Shown in pieces: positions 10,301-24,565 of a DNA stretch of 64,000 bases. The stretch spans positions 22,072,001 to 22,136,000 of the forward strand of contig OY292280.1 in assembly GCA_958496175.1 (NCBI GenBank). Direction: 5' to 3'. The position numbers and the translations under genes were made by a program. The notes below the pieces were generated by a model, which was not told where the DNA came from, ran no database searches, and saw nothing but the letters and a program-made list of their open reading frames with translations. How positions within the stretch are numbered: the stretch's first letter is position 1; each line of letters opens with the position of its first letter. Source of the stretch: Sisyra terminalis. Its lineage: Eukaryota; Arthropoda; Insecta; Neuroptera; Sisyridae.

Positions 10301-13300
10301 TCTTTGGAAAATTGAAACTGGAAATTAAATTGTTGAAAGTCTAAGCGAAAAAATTCGACTGATATGGGGTCACTTAAAGAAGGTGACTTTTCATTATGAG
10401 GTCTAGTTTTCTCAACGGATTCTGAATTAAGGCTATCAAGTGAAATATAATAGGAAAACAATTTTGTCCTGTGTGCCAAAAGACACCCGCAATATCGTTT
10501 CAAACTTTCAAAAAGGACAATTTTCTAATGCATAAAAAGGACATAAGGGATGTTTTCCTTACTAAATTAAAGTTAAATATTATAAACTAAACCATTCTTA
10601 ACCACTATGCAAAAAATAAAAAGCATTTGTTACGAATATCTTTGGAAAATTGAAACTGGAAATTAAATTGTTGAAAGTCTATGCGAAAAAATTCGACTGA
10701 TATTGGGTCATTTAAAGAAGGTGACTTTTCATTATGAGGTCTAGTTTTCTCAACGGATTCTGAATTAAGGCTATCAAGTGAAATATAATAGGAAAACAAT
10801 TTTGTCCTGTGTGCCAAAAGACACCCGCAATATCGTTTCAAACTTTCAAAAAGGACAATTTTCTAATGCATAAAAAGGACATAAGGGATGTTTTCCTCCC
10901 TAAATTAAAGTTGAATATTATAAACTAAACCATTCTTAACCACTATGCAAAAAATAAAACGCATTTGTTACGTATATCTTTGGAAAATTGAAACTGGAAA
11001 TTAAATTGTTGAAAGTCTAAGCGAAAAAATTCGACTGATATTGGGTCACTGAAAGAAGGTGACTTTTCAATATGAGGTCTAGTTTTCTCAACGGATTTTG
11101 AATTAAGGCTATCAAGTGAAATATAATAGGAAAAAAATTTGACCTGTGTGCCAAAAGACACCCGCAATATCGTTTCAAACTTTCATAAAGGACAATTTTC
11201 TAATGCATAAAAAGGACATAAGGAATGTTTTCCTCACTAAATTAAAGTTGAATATTGTAAACTAAACCATTCTTAACCACTATGCAAAAAATAAAAAGCA
11301 TTTGTTACGTATATCTTTGGAAAATTGAAACTGGAAATTAAATTGTTGAAAGTCTAAGCGAAAAAATTCGACTGATATAGGGTCACTTAAAGAAGGTGAC
11401 TTTTCATTATGAGGTCTAGTTTTCTCAACGGATTTTGAATTAAGGCTATCAAGTGAAATATAATAGGAAAAAAATTTTGTCCTGTGTGCCAAAAGACACC
11501 CGCAATATCGTTTCAAACTTTCAAAAAGGGCAATTTTCTAATGCATAAAAAGGACATAAGGGATGTTTTCCTCACTAAATAAAAAATGAATATTATATAC
11601 TAAACCATTCTTAACCACTATGCAAAAAATAAAAAGCATTTGTTACGTATATCTTCGGAAAATTGAAACTGGAAATTAATTTGTTGAAAGTCTAAGCGAA
11701 AAAATTCGACTGATATTGGGTCACTTAAAGAAGGTGACTTTTCATTATGAGGTCAAGTTTTCTCAACGGATTTTGAATTAAGGCTATCAAGTGAAATATA
11801 ATAGGAAAAAAATTTTGTCCTGTGAGCCAAAAGACACCCGCAATATCGTTTCAAACTTTCAAAAAGGACAAATTTCTAATGCATAAAAAGGACATAAGGG
11901 AAGTTTTCCTCACTAAATTAAGGTTGAATGTTATAAACTAAACCATTCTTAACCACTATGCAAAAAATAAAAAGCATTTGTTTCGTATATCTTTGGAAAA
12001 TTAAAACTGGAAATTTAATTGTTGAAAGTCTATGCGAAAAAATTCGACTGATATTGGGTCAATTAAAGAAGGTGACTTTTCATTATGAGGTCTAGTTTTC
12101 TCAACGGATTCTGAATTAAGGCTATCAAGTGAAATATAATAGGAAAAAAATTTTGTCCTGTGTGCCAAAAGACACCCGCAATATCGTTTCAAACTTTCAA
12201 AAAGGACAATTTTCTAATGCATAAAAAGGACATAAGGGATGTTTTCCTCCCTAAATTAAAGTTGAATATTATAAACTAAACCATTCTTAACCACTATGCA
12301 AAAAATAAAAAGCATTTGTTACGTATATCTTTGGAAAATTGAAACTGGAAATTAAATTGTTGAAAGTCTAAGCGAAAAAATTCGACTGATATTGGGTCAT
12401 TTAAAGAAGGTGACTTTTCATTATGAGGTCTAGTTTTCTCAACGGATTCTGAATTAAGCTTATCAAGTGAAATATAATAGGAAAACAATTTTGTCCTGTG
12501 TGCCAAAAGACACCCGCAATATCGTTTCAAACTTTCAAAAAGGACAATTTTCTAATGCATAAAAAGGACATAAGGGATGTTTTCCTTCACTTAATTAAAG
12601 TAGAATATTATAAACTAAACCATTCTTAACCACTATGCAAAAAATAAAAAGCATTTGTTACGTATATCTTTAGAAAATTGAAACTGGAAATAAAATTGTT
12701 GAAAGTCTAAGCGAAAAAATTCGACTGATATTGGGTCATTTAAAGAAGGTGACTTTTCATTATGAGGTCTAGTTTTCTCAACGGATTCTGAATTAAGCTT
12801 ATCAAGTGAAATATAATGTGAAAAAAATTTTGTCCTGTGTGCCAAAAGACACCCGCAATATCGTTTCAAACTTTCAAAAAGGACAATTTTCTAATGCTTA
12901 AAAAGGACATAAGGGATGTTTTCCTCACTAAATTAAAGTTGAATATTATAAACTAAACCATTCTTAACCACTATGCAAAAAATAAAAAGCATTTGTTACG
13001 TATATCTTTAGAAAATTGAAACTGGAAATTAAATTGTTGAAAGTCTATGCGAAAAAATTCTACTGATATTGGGTCATTTAAAGAAGGTGACTTTTCATTA
13101 TGTGGTCTAGTTTTCTCAACGGATTTTGAAATAAGGCTATCAAGTGAAATATAATAGGAAAACAATTTTGTCCTGTGTGCCAAAAGACACCCGCAATATC
13201 GTTTCAAACTTTCAAAAAGGACAATTTTCTAATGCATAAAAAGGACATAAGGGATGTTTTCCTCACTAAATTAAAGTTGAATATTATAAACTAAACCATT

Positions 13301-16116
13301 CTTAACCACTATGCAAAAAATAAAAAGCATTTGTTACGTACATCTTTGGAAAATTGAAACTGGAAATTAAATTGATGAAAGTCTATGCGAAAAAATTCGA
13401 CTGATATTGGGTCATTTAAAGAAGGTGACTTTTCATTATGAGGTCTAGTTTTCTCAACGGATTCTGAATTAAGGCTATCAAGTGAAATATAATAGGAAAA
13501 AAATTTTGTCCTGTGCGCCAAAAGACACCCGCAATATCGTTTCAAACTTTCAAAAAGGACAATTTTCTAATGCATAAAAAGGACATAAGGGATGTTTTCC
13601 TCACTAAATTAAAGTTGAATATTATAAACTAAACCATTCTTAACCACTATGCAAAAAATAAAAAGCATTTGTTACGTATATCTTTGGAAAATTGAAACTG
13701 GAAATTAAATTGTTGAAAGTCTAAGCGAAAAAATTCGACTGATATTGGGTCATTTAAAGAAGGTGACTTTTCATTATGAGGTCTAGTTTTCTCAACGGAT
13801 TCTGAATTAAGGCTATCAAGTGAAATATAATAGGAAAACAATTTTGTCCTGTGTGCCAAAAGACACCCGCAATATCGTTTCAAACTTTCAAAAAGGACAA
13901 TTTTCTAATGCATAAAAAGGACATAAGGGATGTTTTCCTTACTAAATTAAAGTTAAATATTATAAACTAAACCATTCTTAACCACTATGCAAAAAATAAA
14001 AAGCATTTGTTACGTATATCTTTGGAAAATTGAAACTGGAAATTAAATTGTTGAAAGTCTAAGCGAAAAAATTCGACTGATATGGGGTCACTTAAAGAAG
14101 GTGACTTTTCATTATGAGGTCTAGTTTTCTCAACGGATTCTGAATTAAGGCTATCAAGTGAAATATAATAGGAAAACAATTTTGTCCTGTGTGCCAAAAG
14201 ACACCCGCAATATCGTTTCAAACTTTCAAAAAGGACAATTTTCTAATGCATAAAAAGGACATAAGGGATGTTTTCCTTACTAAATTAAAGTTAAATATTA
14301 TAAACTAAACCATTCTTAACCACTATGCAAAAAATAAAAAGCATTTGTTACGAATATCTTTGGAAAATTGAAACTGGAAATTAAATTGTTGAAAGTCTAT
14401 GCGAAAAAATTCGACTGATATTGGGTCATTTAAAGAAGGTGACTTTTCATTATGAGGTCTAGTTTTCTCAACGGATTCTGAATTAAGGCTATCAAGTGAA
14501 ATATAATAGGAAAACAATTTTGTCCTGTGTGCCAAAAGACACCCGCAATATCGTTTCAAACTTTCAAAAAGGACAATTTTCTAATGCATAAAAAGGACAT
14601 AAGGGATGTTTTCCTCCCTAAATTAAAGTTGAATATTATAAACTAAACCATTCTTAACCACTATGCAAAAAATAAAACGCATTTGTTACGTATATCTTTG
14701 GAAAATTGAAACTGGAAATTAAATTGTTGAAAGTCTAAGCGAAAAAATTCGACTGATATTGGGTCACTGAAAGAAGGTGACTTTTCAATATGAGGTCTAG
14801 TTTTCTCAACGGATTTTGAATTAAGGCTATCAAGTGAAATATAATAGGAAAAAAATTTGACCTGTGTGCCAAAAGACACCCGCAATATCGTTTCAAACTT
14901 TCATAAAGGACAATTTTCTAATGCATAAAAAGGACATAAGGAATGTTTTCCTCACTAAATTAAAGTTGAATATTGTAAACTAAACCATTCTTAACCACTA
15001 TGCAAAAAATAAAAAGCATTTGTTACGTATATCTTTGGAAAATTGAAACTGGAAATTAAATTGTTGAAAGTCTAAGCGAAAAAATTCGACTGATATAGGG
15101 TCACTTAAAGAAGGTGACTTTTCATTATGAGGTCTAGTTTTCTCAACGGATTTTGAATTAAGGCTATCAAGTGAAATATAATAGGAAAAAAATTTTGTCC
15201 TGTGTGCCAAAAGACACCCGCAATATCGTTTCAAACTTTCAAAAAGGGCAATTTTCAAATGCATAAAAAGGACATAAGGGATGTTTTCCTCACTAAATAA
15301 AAAATGAATATTATATACTAAACCATTCTTAACCACTATGCAAAAAATAAAAAGCATTTGTTACGTATATCTTCGGAAAATTGAAACTGGAAATTAATTT
15401 GTTGAAAGTCTAAGCGAAAAAATTCGACTGATATTGGGTCACTTAAAGAAGGTGACTTTTCATTATGAGGTCAAGTTTTCTCAACGGATTTTGAATTAAG
15501 GCTATCAAGTGAAATATAATAGGAAAAAAATTTTGTCCTGTGAGCCAAAAGACACCCGCAATATCGTTTCAAACTTTCAAAAAGGACAAATTTCTAATGC
15601 ATAAAAAGGACATAAGGGAAGTTTTCCTCACTAAATTAAGGTTGAATGTTATAAACTAAACCATTCTTAACCACTATGCAAAAAATAAAAAGCATTTGTT
15701 TCGTATATCTTTGGAAAATTAAAACTGGAAATTTAATTGTTGAAAGTCTATGCGAAAAAATTCGACTGATATTGGGTCAATTAAAGAAGGTGACTTTTCA
15801 TTATGAGGTCTAGTTTTCTCAACGGATTCTGAATTAAGGCTATCAAGTGAAATATAATAGGAAAACAATTTTGTCCTGTGTGCCAAAAGACACCCGCAAT
15901 ATCGTTTCAAACTTTCAAAAAGGACAATTTTCTAATGCATAAAAAGGACATAAGGGATGTTTTCCTCACTAAATTAAAGTTGAATATTATAAACTAAACC
16001 ATTCTTAACCACTATGCAAAAAATAAAAAGCATTTGTTACGTATATCTTTGGAAAATTGAAACTGGAAATTAAATTGTTGAAAGTCTATGCGAAAAAATT
16101 CGACTGATATTGGGTC
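7331..16116 (-). repeat. 26-mer higher-order repeat, copy A (8786 bp)
   Basis: Every diagnostic monomer variant here reappears exactly 8786 bp further on (7563/16349, 8239/17025, 9253/18039, 12294/21080 and others). I noticed only isolated single-base differences, such as C/A near 13455/22241 and an A/T near 15258. The left edge lies in the interval 7304-7331, because the monomer at 16012 starts as one type and becomes the 7226 type after GGGTCA. Confidence 0.9.
10005..15864 (-). repeat. 11-mer higher-order repeat nested in copy A
   Basis: Variants in about 10005-12146 recur at 13723-15864 with an offset of 3718 bp (11 x 338). Examples are TTACGAATATC (10605/14323), AAAACGCATTT (10943/14661), the ATATAGGG unit (11280/14998) and the TTAAAACTGG unit (12001/15719). 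The pattern is itself copied inside the 26-mer repeat, so it predates that duplication. Confidence 0.85.
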
Positions 16117-19100
16117 ACTGAAAGAAGGTGACTTTTCATTATGAGGTCTAGTTTTCTCAACGGATTTTGAATTAAGGCTATCAAGTGAAATATAATAGGA
16201 AAAAAATTTGGCCTGTGTGCCAAAAGACACCCGCAATATCGTTTCAAACTTTCATAAAGGACAATTTTCTAATGCATAAAAAGGACATAAGGAATGTTTT
16301 CCTCACTAAATTAAAGTTGAATATTATAAACTAAACCATTCTTAACCACTATGCAAAAAATAAAAAGCATTTGTTACGTATATCTTTGGAAAATTGAAAC
16401 TGGAAATTAAATTGTAGAAAGTCTAAGCGAAAAAATTCGACTGATATTGGGTCACTTAAAGAAGGTGACTTTTCATTATGAGGTCTAGTTTTCTCAACGG
16501 ATTTTGAATTAAGGCTATCAAGTGAATTATAATAGGAAAAAAATTTTGTCCTGTGTGCCAAAAGACACCCGCAATATCGTTTCAAACTTTCAAAAAGGGC
16601 AATTTTCTAATGCATAAAAAGGACATAAGGGATGTTTTCCTCACTAAATAAAAGTTGAATATTATATACTAAACCATTCTTAACCACTATGCAAAAAATA
16701 AAAAGCATTTGTTACGTATATCTTCGGAAAATTGAAACTGGAAATTAATTTGTAGAAAGTCAAAGCGAAAAAATTCGACTGATATTGGGTCACTTAAAGA
16801 AGGTGACTTTTCATTATGAGGTCAAGTTTTCTCAACGGATTTTGATTTAAGGCTATCAAGTGAAATATAATAGGAAAAAAATTTTGTCCTGTGTGCCAAA
16901 AGACACCCGCAATATCGTTTCAAACTTTCAAAAAGGACAATTTTCTAATGCATAAAAAGGACATAAGGGATGTTTTCCTCACTAAATTAAAGTTGAATAT
17001 TATAAACTAAACCATTCTTAACCACTATGCAAAAAATAAAAAGCATTTGTTACGTATATCTTTGGAAAATTGAAACTGGAAATTAAATTGTTGAAAGTCT
17101 ATGCGAAAAAATTCGACTGATATTGGGTCATTTAAAGAAGGTGACTTTTCATTATGAGGTCTAGTTTTCTCAACGGATTCTGAATTAAGGCTATCTAGTG
17201 AAATATAATAGGAAAAAAATTTTGTCCTGTGTGCCAAAAGACACCCGCAATATCGTTTCAAACTTTCAAAAAGGACAATTTTCTAATGCATAAAAAGGAC
17301 ATAAGGGATGTTTTCCTCACTAAATTAAAGTTGAATATTATAAACTAAACCATTCTTAACCACTATGCAAAAAATAAAAAGCATTTGTAACGTATATCTT
17401 TGGAAAATTGAAACTGGAAATTAAATTGTTGAAAGTCTATGCGAAAAAATTCGACTGATATTGGGTCATTTAAAGAAGGTGACTTTTCATTATGAGGTCT
17501 AGTTTTCTCAACGGATTCTGAATTAAGGCTATCAAGTGAAATATAATAGGAAAAAAATTTTGTCCTGTGTGCCAAAAGACACCCGCAATATCGTTTCAAA
17601 CTTTCAAAAAGGACAATTTTCTAATGCATAAAAAGGACATAAGGGATGTTTTCCTTACTAAATTAAAGTTGAATATTATAAACTAAACCATTCTTAACCA
17701 CAATGCAAAAAATAAAAAGCATTTGTTACGTTCATCTTTGGAAAATTGAAACTGGAAATTAAATTGATGAAAGTCTATGCGAAAAAATTCGACTGATATT
17801 GGGTCATTTAAAGAAGGTGACTTTTCATTATGAGGTCTAGTTTTCTCAACGGATTCAGAATTAAGGCTATCAAGTGAAATATAATAGGAAAAAAATTTTG
17901 TCCTGTGTGCCAAAAGACACCCGCAATATCGTTTCAAACTTTCAAAAAGGACAATTTTCTAATGCATAAAAAGGACATAAGGGATGTTTTCCTCACTAAA
18001 TTAAAGTTGACTATTATAAACTAAACCACTCTTTACCACTATGCAAAAAATAAAAAGCATTTGTTACGTATATCTTTGGAAAATTGAAACTGGAAATTAA
18101 ATTGTTGAAAGTCTAAGCGAAAAAATTCGACTGATATTGGGTCACTTAAAGAAGGTGACTTTTCATTATGAGGTCTAGTTTTCTCAACGGATTTTGAATT
18201 AAGGCTATCAAGTGAAATATAATAGGAAAAAAATTTTGTCCTGTGTGCCAAAAGACACCCGCAATATCGTTTCAAACTTTCAAAAAGGACAATTTTCTAA
18301 TGCATAAAAAGGACATAAGGGATGTTTTCCTCCCTAAATTAAAGTTGAATATTATAAACTAAACCATTCTTAACCACTATGCAAAAAATAAAAAGCATTT
18401 GTTACGTATATCTTTGGAAAATTGAAACTGGAAATTAAATTGTTGAAAGTCTAAGCGAAAAAATTCGACTGATATTGGGTCATTTAAAGAAGGTGACTTT
18501 TCATTATGAGGTCTAGTTTTCTCAACGGATTCTGAATTAAGGCTATCAAGTGAAATATAATAGGAAAACAATTTTGTCCTGTGTGCCAATAGACACCCGC
18601 AATATCGTTTCAAACTTTCAAAAAGGACAATTTTCTAATGCATAAAAAGGACATAAGGGATGTTTTCCTCACTAAATTAAAGTTGAATATTATAAACTAA
18701 ACCATTCATAACCACTATGCAAAAAATAAAAAGCATTTGTTACGTATATCTTTGGAAAATTGAAACTGGAAATTAAATTGTTGAAAGTCTATGCGAAAAA
18801 ATTCGACTGATATTGGGTCATTTAAAGAAGGTGACTTTTCATTATGAGGTCTAGTTTTCTCAACGGATTCTGAATTAAGGCTATCAAGTGAAATATAATA
18901 GGAAAACAATTTTGTCCTGTGTGCCAAAAGACACCCGCAATATCGTTTCAAACTTTCAAAAAGGACAATTTTCTAATGCATAAAAAGGACATAAGGGATG
19001 TTTTCCTTACTAAATTAAAGTTAAATATTATAAACTAAACCATTCTTAACCACTATGCAAAAAATAAAAAGCATTTGTTACGTATATCTTTGGAAAATTG

Positions 19101-22100
19101 AAACTGGAAATTAAATTGTTGAAAGTCTAAGCGAAAAAATTCGACTGATATGGGGTCACTTAAAGAAGGTGACTTTTCATTATGAGGTCTAGTTTTCTCA
19201 ACGGATTCTGAATTAAGGCTATCAAGTGAAATATAATAGGAAAACAATTTTGTCCTGTGTGCCAAAAGACACCCGCAATATCGTTTCAAACTTTCAAAAA
19301 GGACAATTTTCTAATGCATAAAAAGGACATAAGGGATGTTTTCCTTACTAAATTAAAGTTAAATATTATAAACTAAACCATTCTTAACCACTATGCAAAA
19401 AATAAAAAGCATTTGTTACGAATATCTTTGGAAAATTGAAACTGGAAATTAAATTGTTGAAAGTCTATGCGAAAAAATTCGACTGATATTGGGTCATTTA
19501 AAGAAGGTGACTTTTCATTATGAGGTCTAGTTTTCTCAACGGATTCTGAATTAAGGCTATCAAGTGAAATATAATAGGAAAACAATTTTGTCCTGTGTGC
19601 CAAAAGACACCCGCAATATCGTTTCAAACTTTCAAAAAGGACAATTTTCTAATGCATAAAAAGGACATAAGGGATGTTTTCCTCCCTAAATTAAAGTTGA
19701 ATATTATAAACTAAACCATTCTTAACCACTATGCAAAAAATAAAACGCATTTGTTACGTATATCTTTGGAAAATTGAAACTGGAAATTAAATTGTTGAAA
19801 GTCTAAGCGAAAAAATTCGACTGATATTGGGTCACTGAAAGAAGGTGACTTTTCAATATGAGGTCTAGTTTTCTCAACGGATTTTGAATTAAGGCTATCA
19901 AGTGAAATATAATAGGAAAAAAATTTGACCTGTGTGCCAAAAGACACCCGCAATATCGTTTCAAACTTTCATAAAGGACAATTTTCTAATGCATAAAAAG
20001 GACATAAGGAATGTTTTCCTCACTAAATTAAAGTTGAATATTGTAAACTAAACCATTCTTAACCACTATGCAAAAAATAAAAAGCATTTGTTACGTATAT
20101 CTTTGGAAAATTGAAACTGGAAATTAAATTGTTGAAAGTCTAAGCGAAAAAATTCGACTGATATAGGGTCACTTAAAGAAGGTGACTTTTCATTATGAGG
20201 TCTAGTTTTCTCAACGGATTTTGAATTAAGGCTATCAAGTGAAATATAATAGGAAAAAAATTTTGTCCTGTGTGCCAAAAGACACCCGCAATATCGTTTC
20301 AAACTTTCAAAAAGGGCAATTTTCTAATGCATAAAAAGGACATAAGGGATGTTTTCCTCACTAAATAAAAAATGAATATTATATACTAAACCATTCTTAA
20401 CCACTATGCAAAAAATAAAAAGCATTTGTTACGTATATCTTCGGAAAATTGAAACTGGAAATTAATTTGTTGAAAGTCTAAGCGAAAAAATTCGACTGAT
20501 ATTGGGTCACTTAAAGAAGGTGACTTTTCATTATGAGGTCAAGTTTTCTCAACGGATTTTGAATTAAGGCTATCAAGTGAAATATAATAGGAAAAAAATT
20601 TTGTCCTGTGAGCCAAAAGACACCCGCAATATCGTTTCAAACTTTCAAAAAGGACAAATTTCTAATGCATAAAAAGGACATAAGGGAAGTTTTCCTCACT
20701 AAATTAAGGTTGAATGTTATAAACTAAACCATTCTTAACCACTATGCAAAAAATAAAAAGCATTTGTTTCGTATATCTTTGGAAAATTAAAACTGGAAAT
20801 TTAATTGTTGAAAGTCTATGCGAAAAAATTCGACTGATATTGGGTCAATTAAAGAAGGTGACTTTTCATTATGAGGTCTAGTTTTCTCAACGGATTCTGA
20901 ATTAAGGCTATCAAGTGAAATATAATAGGAAAAAAATTTTGTCCTGTGTGCCAAAAGACACCCGCAATATCGTTTCAAACTTTCAAAAAGGACAATTTTC
21001 TAATGCATAAAAAGGACATAAGGGATGTTTTCCTCCCTAAATTAAAGTTGAATATTATAAACTAAACCATTCTTAACCACTATGCAAAAAATAAAAAGCA
21101 TTTGTTACGTATATCTTTGGAAAATTGAAACTGGAAATTAAATTGTTGAAAGTCTAAGCGAAAAAATTCGACTGATATTGGGTCATTTAAAGAAGGTGAC
21201 TTTTCATTATGAGGTCTAGTTTTCTCAACGGATTCTGAATTAAGCTTATCAAGTGAAATATAATAGGAAAACAATTTTGTCCTGTGTGCCAAAAGACACC
21301 CGCAATATCGTTTCAAACTTTCAAAAAGGACAATTTTCTAATGCATAAAAAGGACATAAGGGATGTTTTCCTTCACTTAATTAAAGTAGAATATTATAAA
21401 CTAAACCATTCTTAACCACTATGCAAAAAATAAAAAGCATTTGTTACGTATATCTTTAGAAAATTGAAACTGGAAATAAAATTGTTGAAAGTCTAAGCGA
21501 AAAAATTCGACTGATATTGGGTCATTTAAAGAAGGTGACTTTTCATTATGAGGTCTAGTTTTCTCAACGGATTCTGAATTAAGCTTATCAAGTGAAATAT
21601 AATGTGAAAAAAATTTTGTCCTGTGTGCCAAAAGACACCCGCAATATCGTTTCAAACTTTCAAAAAGGACAATTTTCTAATGCTTAAAAAGGACATAAGG
21701 GATGTTTTCCTCACTAAATTAAAGTTGAATATTATAAACTAAACCATTCTTAACCACTATGCAAAAAATAAAAAGCATTTGTTACGTATATCTTTAGAAA
21801 ATTGAAACTGGAAATTAAATTGTTGAAAGTCTATGCGAAAAAATTCTACTGATATTGGGTCATTTAAAGAAGGTGACTTTTCATTATGTGGTCTAGTTTT
21901 CTCAACGGATTTTGAAATAAGGCTATCAAGTGAAATATAATAGGAAAACAATTTTGTCCTGTGTGCCAAAAGACACCCGCAATATCGTTTCAAACTTTCA
22001 AAAAGGACAATTTTCTAATGCATAAAAAGGACATAAGGGATGTTTTCCTCACTAAATTAAAGTTGAATATTATAAACTAAACCATTCTTAACCACTATGC

Positions 22101-24565
22101 AAAAAATAAAAAGCATTTGTTACGTACATCTTTGGAAAATTGAAACTGGAAATTAAATTGATGAAAGTCTATGCGAAAAAATTCGACTGATATTGGGTCA
22201 TTTAAAGAAGGTGACTTTTCATTATGAGGTCTAGTTTTCTAAACGGATTCTGAATTAAGGCTATCAAGTGAAATATAATAGGAAAAAAATTTTGTCCTGT
22301 GCGCCAAAAGACACCCGCAATATCGTTTCAAACTTTCAAAAAGGACAATTTTCTAATGCATAAAAAGGACATAAGGGATGTTTTCCTCACTAAATTAAAG
22401 TTGAATATTATAAACTAAACCATTCTTAACCACTATGCAAAAAATAAAAAGCATTTGTTACGTATATCTTTGGAAAATTGAAACTGGAAATTAAATTGTT
22501 GAAAGTCTAAGCGAAAAAATTCGACTGATATTGGGTCATTTAAAGAAGGTGACTTTTCATTATGAGGTCTAGTTTTCTCAACGGATTCTGAATTAAGGCT
22601 ATCAAGTGAAATATAATAGGAAAACAATTTTGTCCTGTGTGCCAAAAGACACCCGCAATATCGTTTCAAACTTTCAAAAAGGACAATTTTCTAATGCATA
22701 AAAAGGACATAAGGGATGTTTTCCTTACTAAATTAAAGTTAAATATTATAAACTAAACCATTCTTAACCACTATGCAAAAAATAAAAAGCATTTGTTACG
22801 TATATCTTTGGAAAATTGAAACTGGAAATTAAATTGTTGAAAGTCTAAGCGAAAAAATTCGACTGATATGGGGTCACTTAAAGAAGGTGACTTTTCATTA
22901 TGAGGTCTAGTTTTCTCAACGGATTCTGAATTAAGGCTATCAAGTGAAATATAATAGGAAAACAATTTTGTCCTGTGTGCCAAAAGACACCCGCAATATC
23001 GTTTCAAACTTTCAAAAAGGACAATTTTCTAATGCATAAAAAGGACATAAGGGATGTTTTCCTTACTAAATTAAAGTTAAATATTATAAACTAAACCATT
23101 CTTAACCACTATGCAAAAAATAAAAAGCATTTGTTACGAATATCTTTGGAAAATTGAAACTGGAAATTAAATTGTTGAAAGTCTATGCGAAAAAATTCGA
23201 CTGATATTGGGTCATTTAAAGAAGGTGACTTTTCATTATGAGGTCTAGTTTTCTCAACGGATTCTGAATTAAGGCTATCAAGTGAAATATAATAGGAAAA
23301 CAATTTTGTCCTGTGTGCCAAAAGACACCCGCAATATCGTTTCAAACTTTCAAAAAGGACAATTTTCTAATGCATAAAAAGGACATAAGGGATGTTTTCC
23401 TCCCTAAATTAAAGTTGAATATTATAAACTAAACCATTCTTAACCACTATGCAAAAAATAAAACGCATTTGTTACGTATATCTTTGGAAAATTGAAACTG
23501 GAAATTAAATTGTTGAAAGTCTAAGCGAAAAAATTCGACTGATATTGGGTCACTGAAAGAAGGTGACTTTTCAATATGAGGTCTAGTTTTCTCAACGGAT
23601 TTTGAATTAAGGCTATCAAGTGAAATATAATAGGAAAAAAATTTGACCTGTGTGCCAAAAGACACCCGCAATATCGTTTCAAACTTTCATAAAGGACAAT
23701 TTTCTAATGCATAAAAAGGACATAAGGAATGTTTTCCTCACTAAATTAAAGTTGAATATTGTAAACTAAACCATTCTTAACCACTATGCAAAAAATAAAA
23801 AGCATTTGTTACGTATATCTTTGGAAAATTGAAACTGGAAATTAAATTGTTGAAAGTCTAAGCGAAAAAATTCGACTGATATAGGGTCACTTAAAGAAGG
23901 TGACTTTTCATTATGAGGTCTAGTTTTCTCAACGGATTTTGAATTAAGGCTATCAAGTGAAATATAATAGGAAAAAAATTTTGTCCTGTGTGCCAAAAGA
24001 CACCCGCAATATCGTTTCAAACTTTCAAAAAGGGCAATTTTCTAATGCATAAAAAGGACATAAGGGATGTTTTCCTCACTAAATAAAAAATGAATATTAT
24101 ATACTAAACCATTCTTAACCACTATGCAAAAAATAAAAAGCATTTGTTACGTATATCTTTGGAAAATTAAAACTGGAAATTTAATTGTTGAAAGTCTATG
24201 CGAAAAAATTCGACTGATATTGGGTCAATTAAAGAAGGTGACTTTTCATTATGAGGTCTAGTTTTCTCAACGGATTCTGAATTAAGGCTATCAAGTGAAA
24301 TATAATAGGAAAACAATTTTGTCCTGTGTGCCAAAAGACACCCGCAATATCGTTTCAAACTTTCAAAAAGGACAATTTTCTAATGCATAAAAAGGACATA
24401 AGGGATGTTTTCCTCACTAAATTAAAGTTGAATATTATAAACTAAACCATTCTTAACCACTATGCAAAAAATAAAAAGCATTTGTTACGTATATCTTTGG
24501 AAAATTGAAACTGGAAATTAAATTGTTGAAAGTCTATGCGAAAAAATTCGACTGATATTGGGTCA
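16117..24565 (-). repeat. 26-mer higher-order repeat, copy B (one monomer lost)
   Basis: This is the second copy of 7331-16116, matching at +8786 until about 24150 and at +8448 after it, because one 338-bp monomer is missing. Past 24565 the array continues in the type expected had no duplication occurred (GGGTCATTTAAAG), which marks the far breakpoint. Confidence 0.9.
24030..24358 (-). repeat. hybrid satellite monomer marking a one-monomer deletion
   Basis: The left part carries marks of the 15336-type monomer (AAATAAAAAATGAATATTAT, then TTACG). The right part carries marks of the 15674-type (CTTTGGAAAATTAAAACTGG). The switch lies in the 10 bp at 24150-24159. This is the product expected from unequal exchange or slippage between adjacent monomers. 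Confidence 0.8.
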
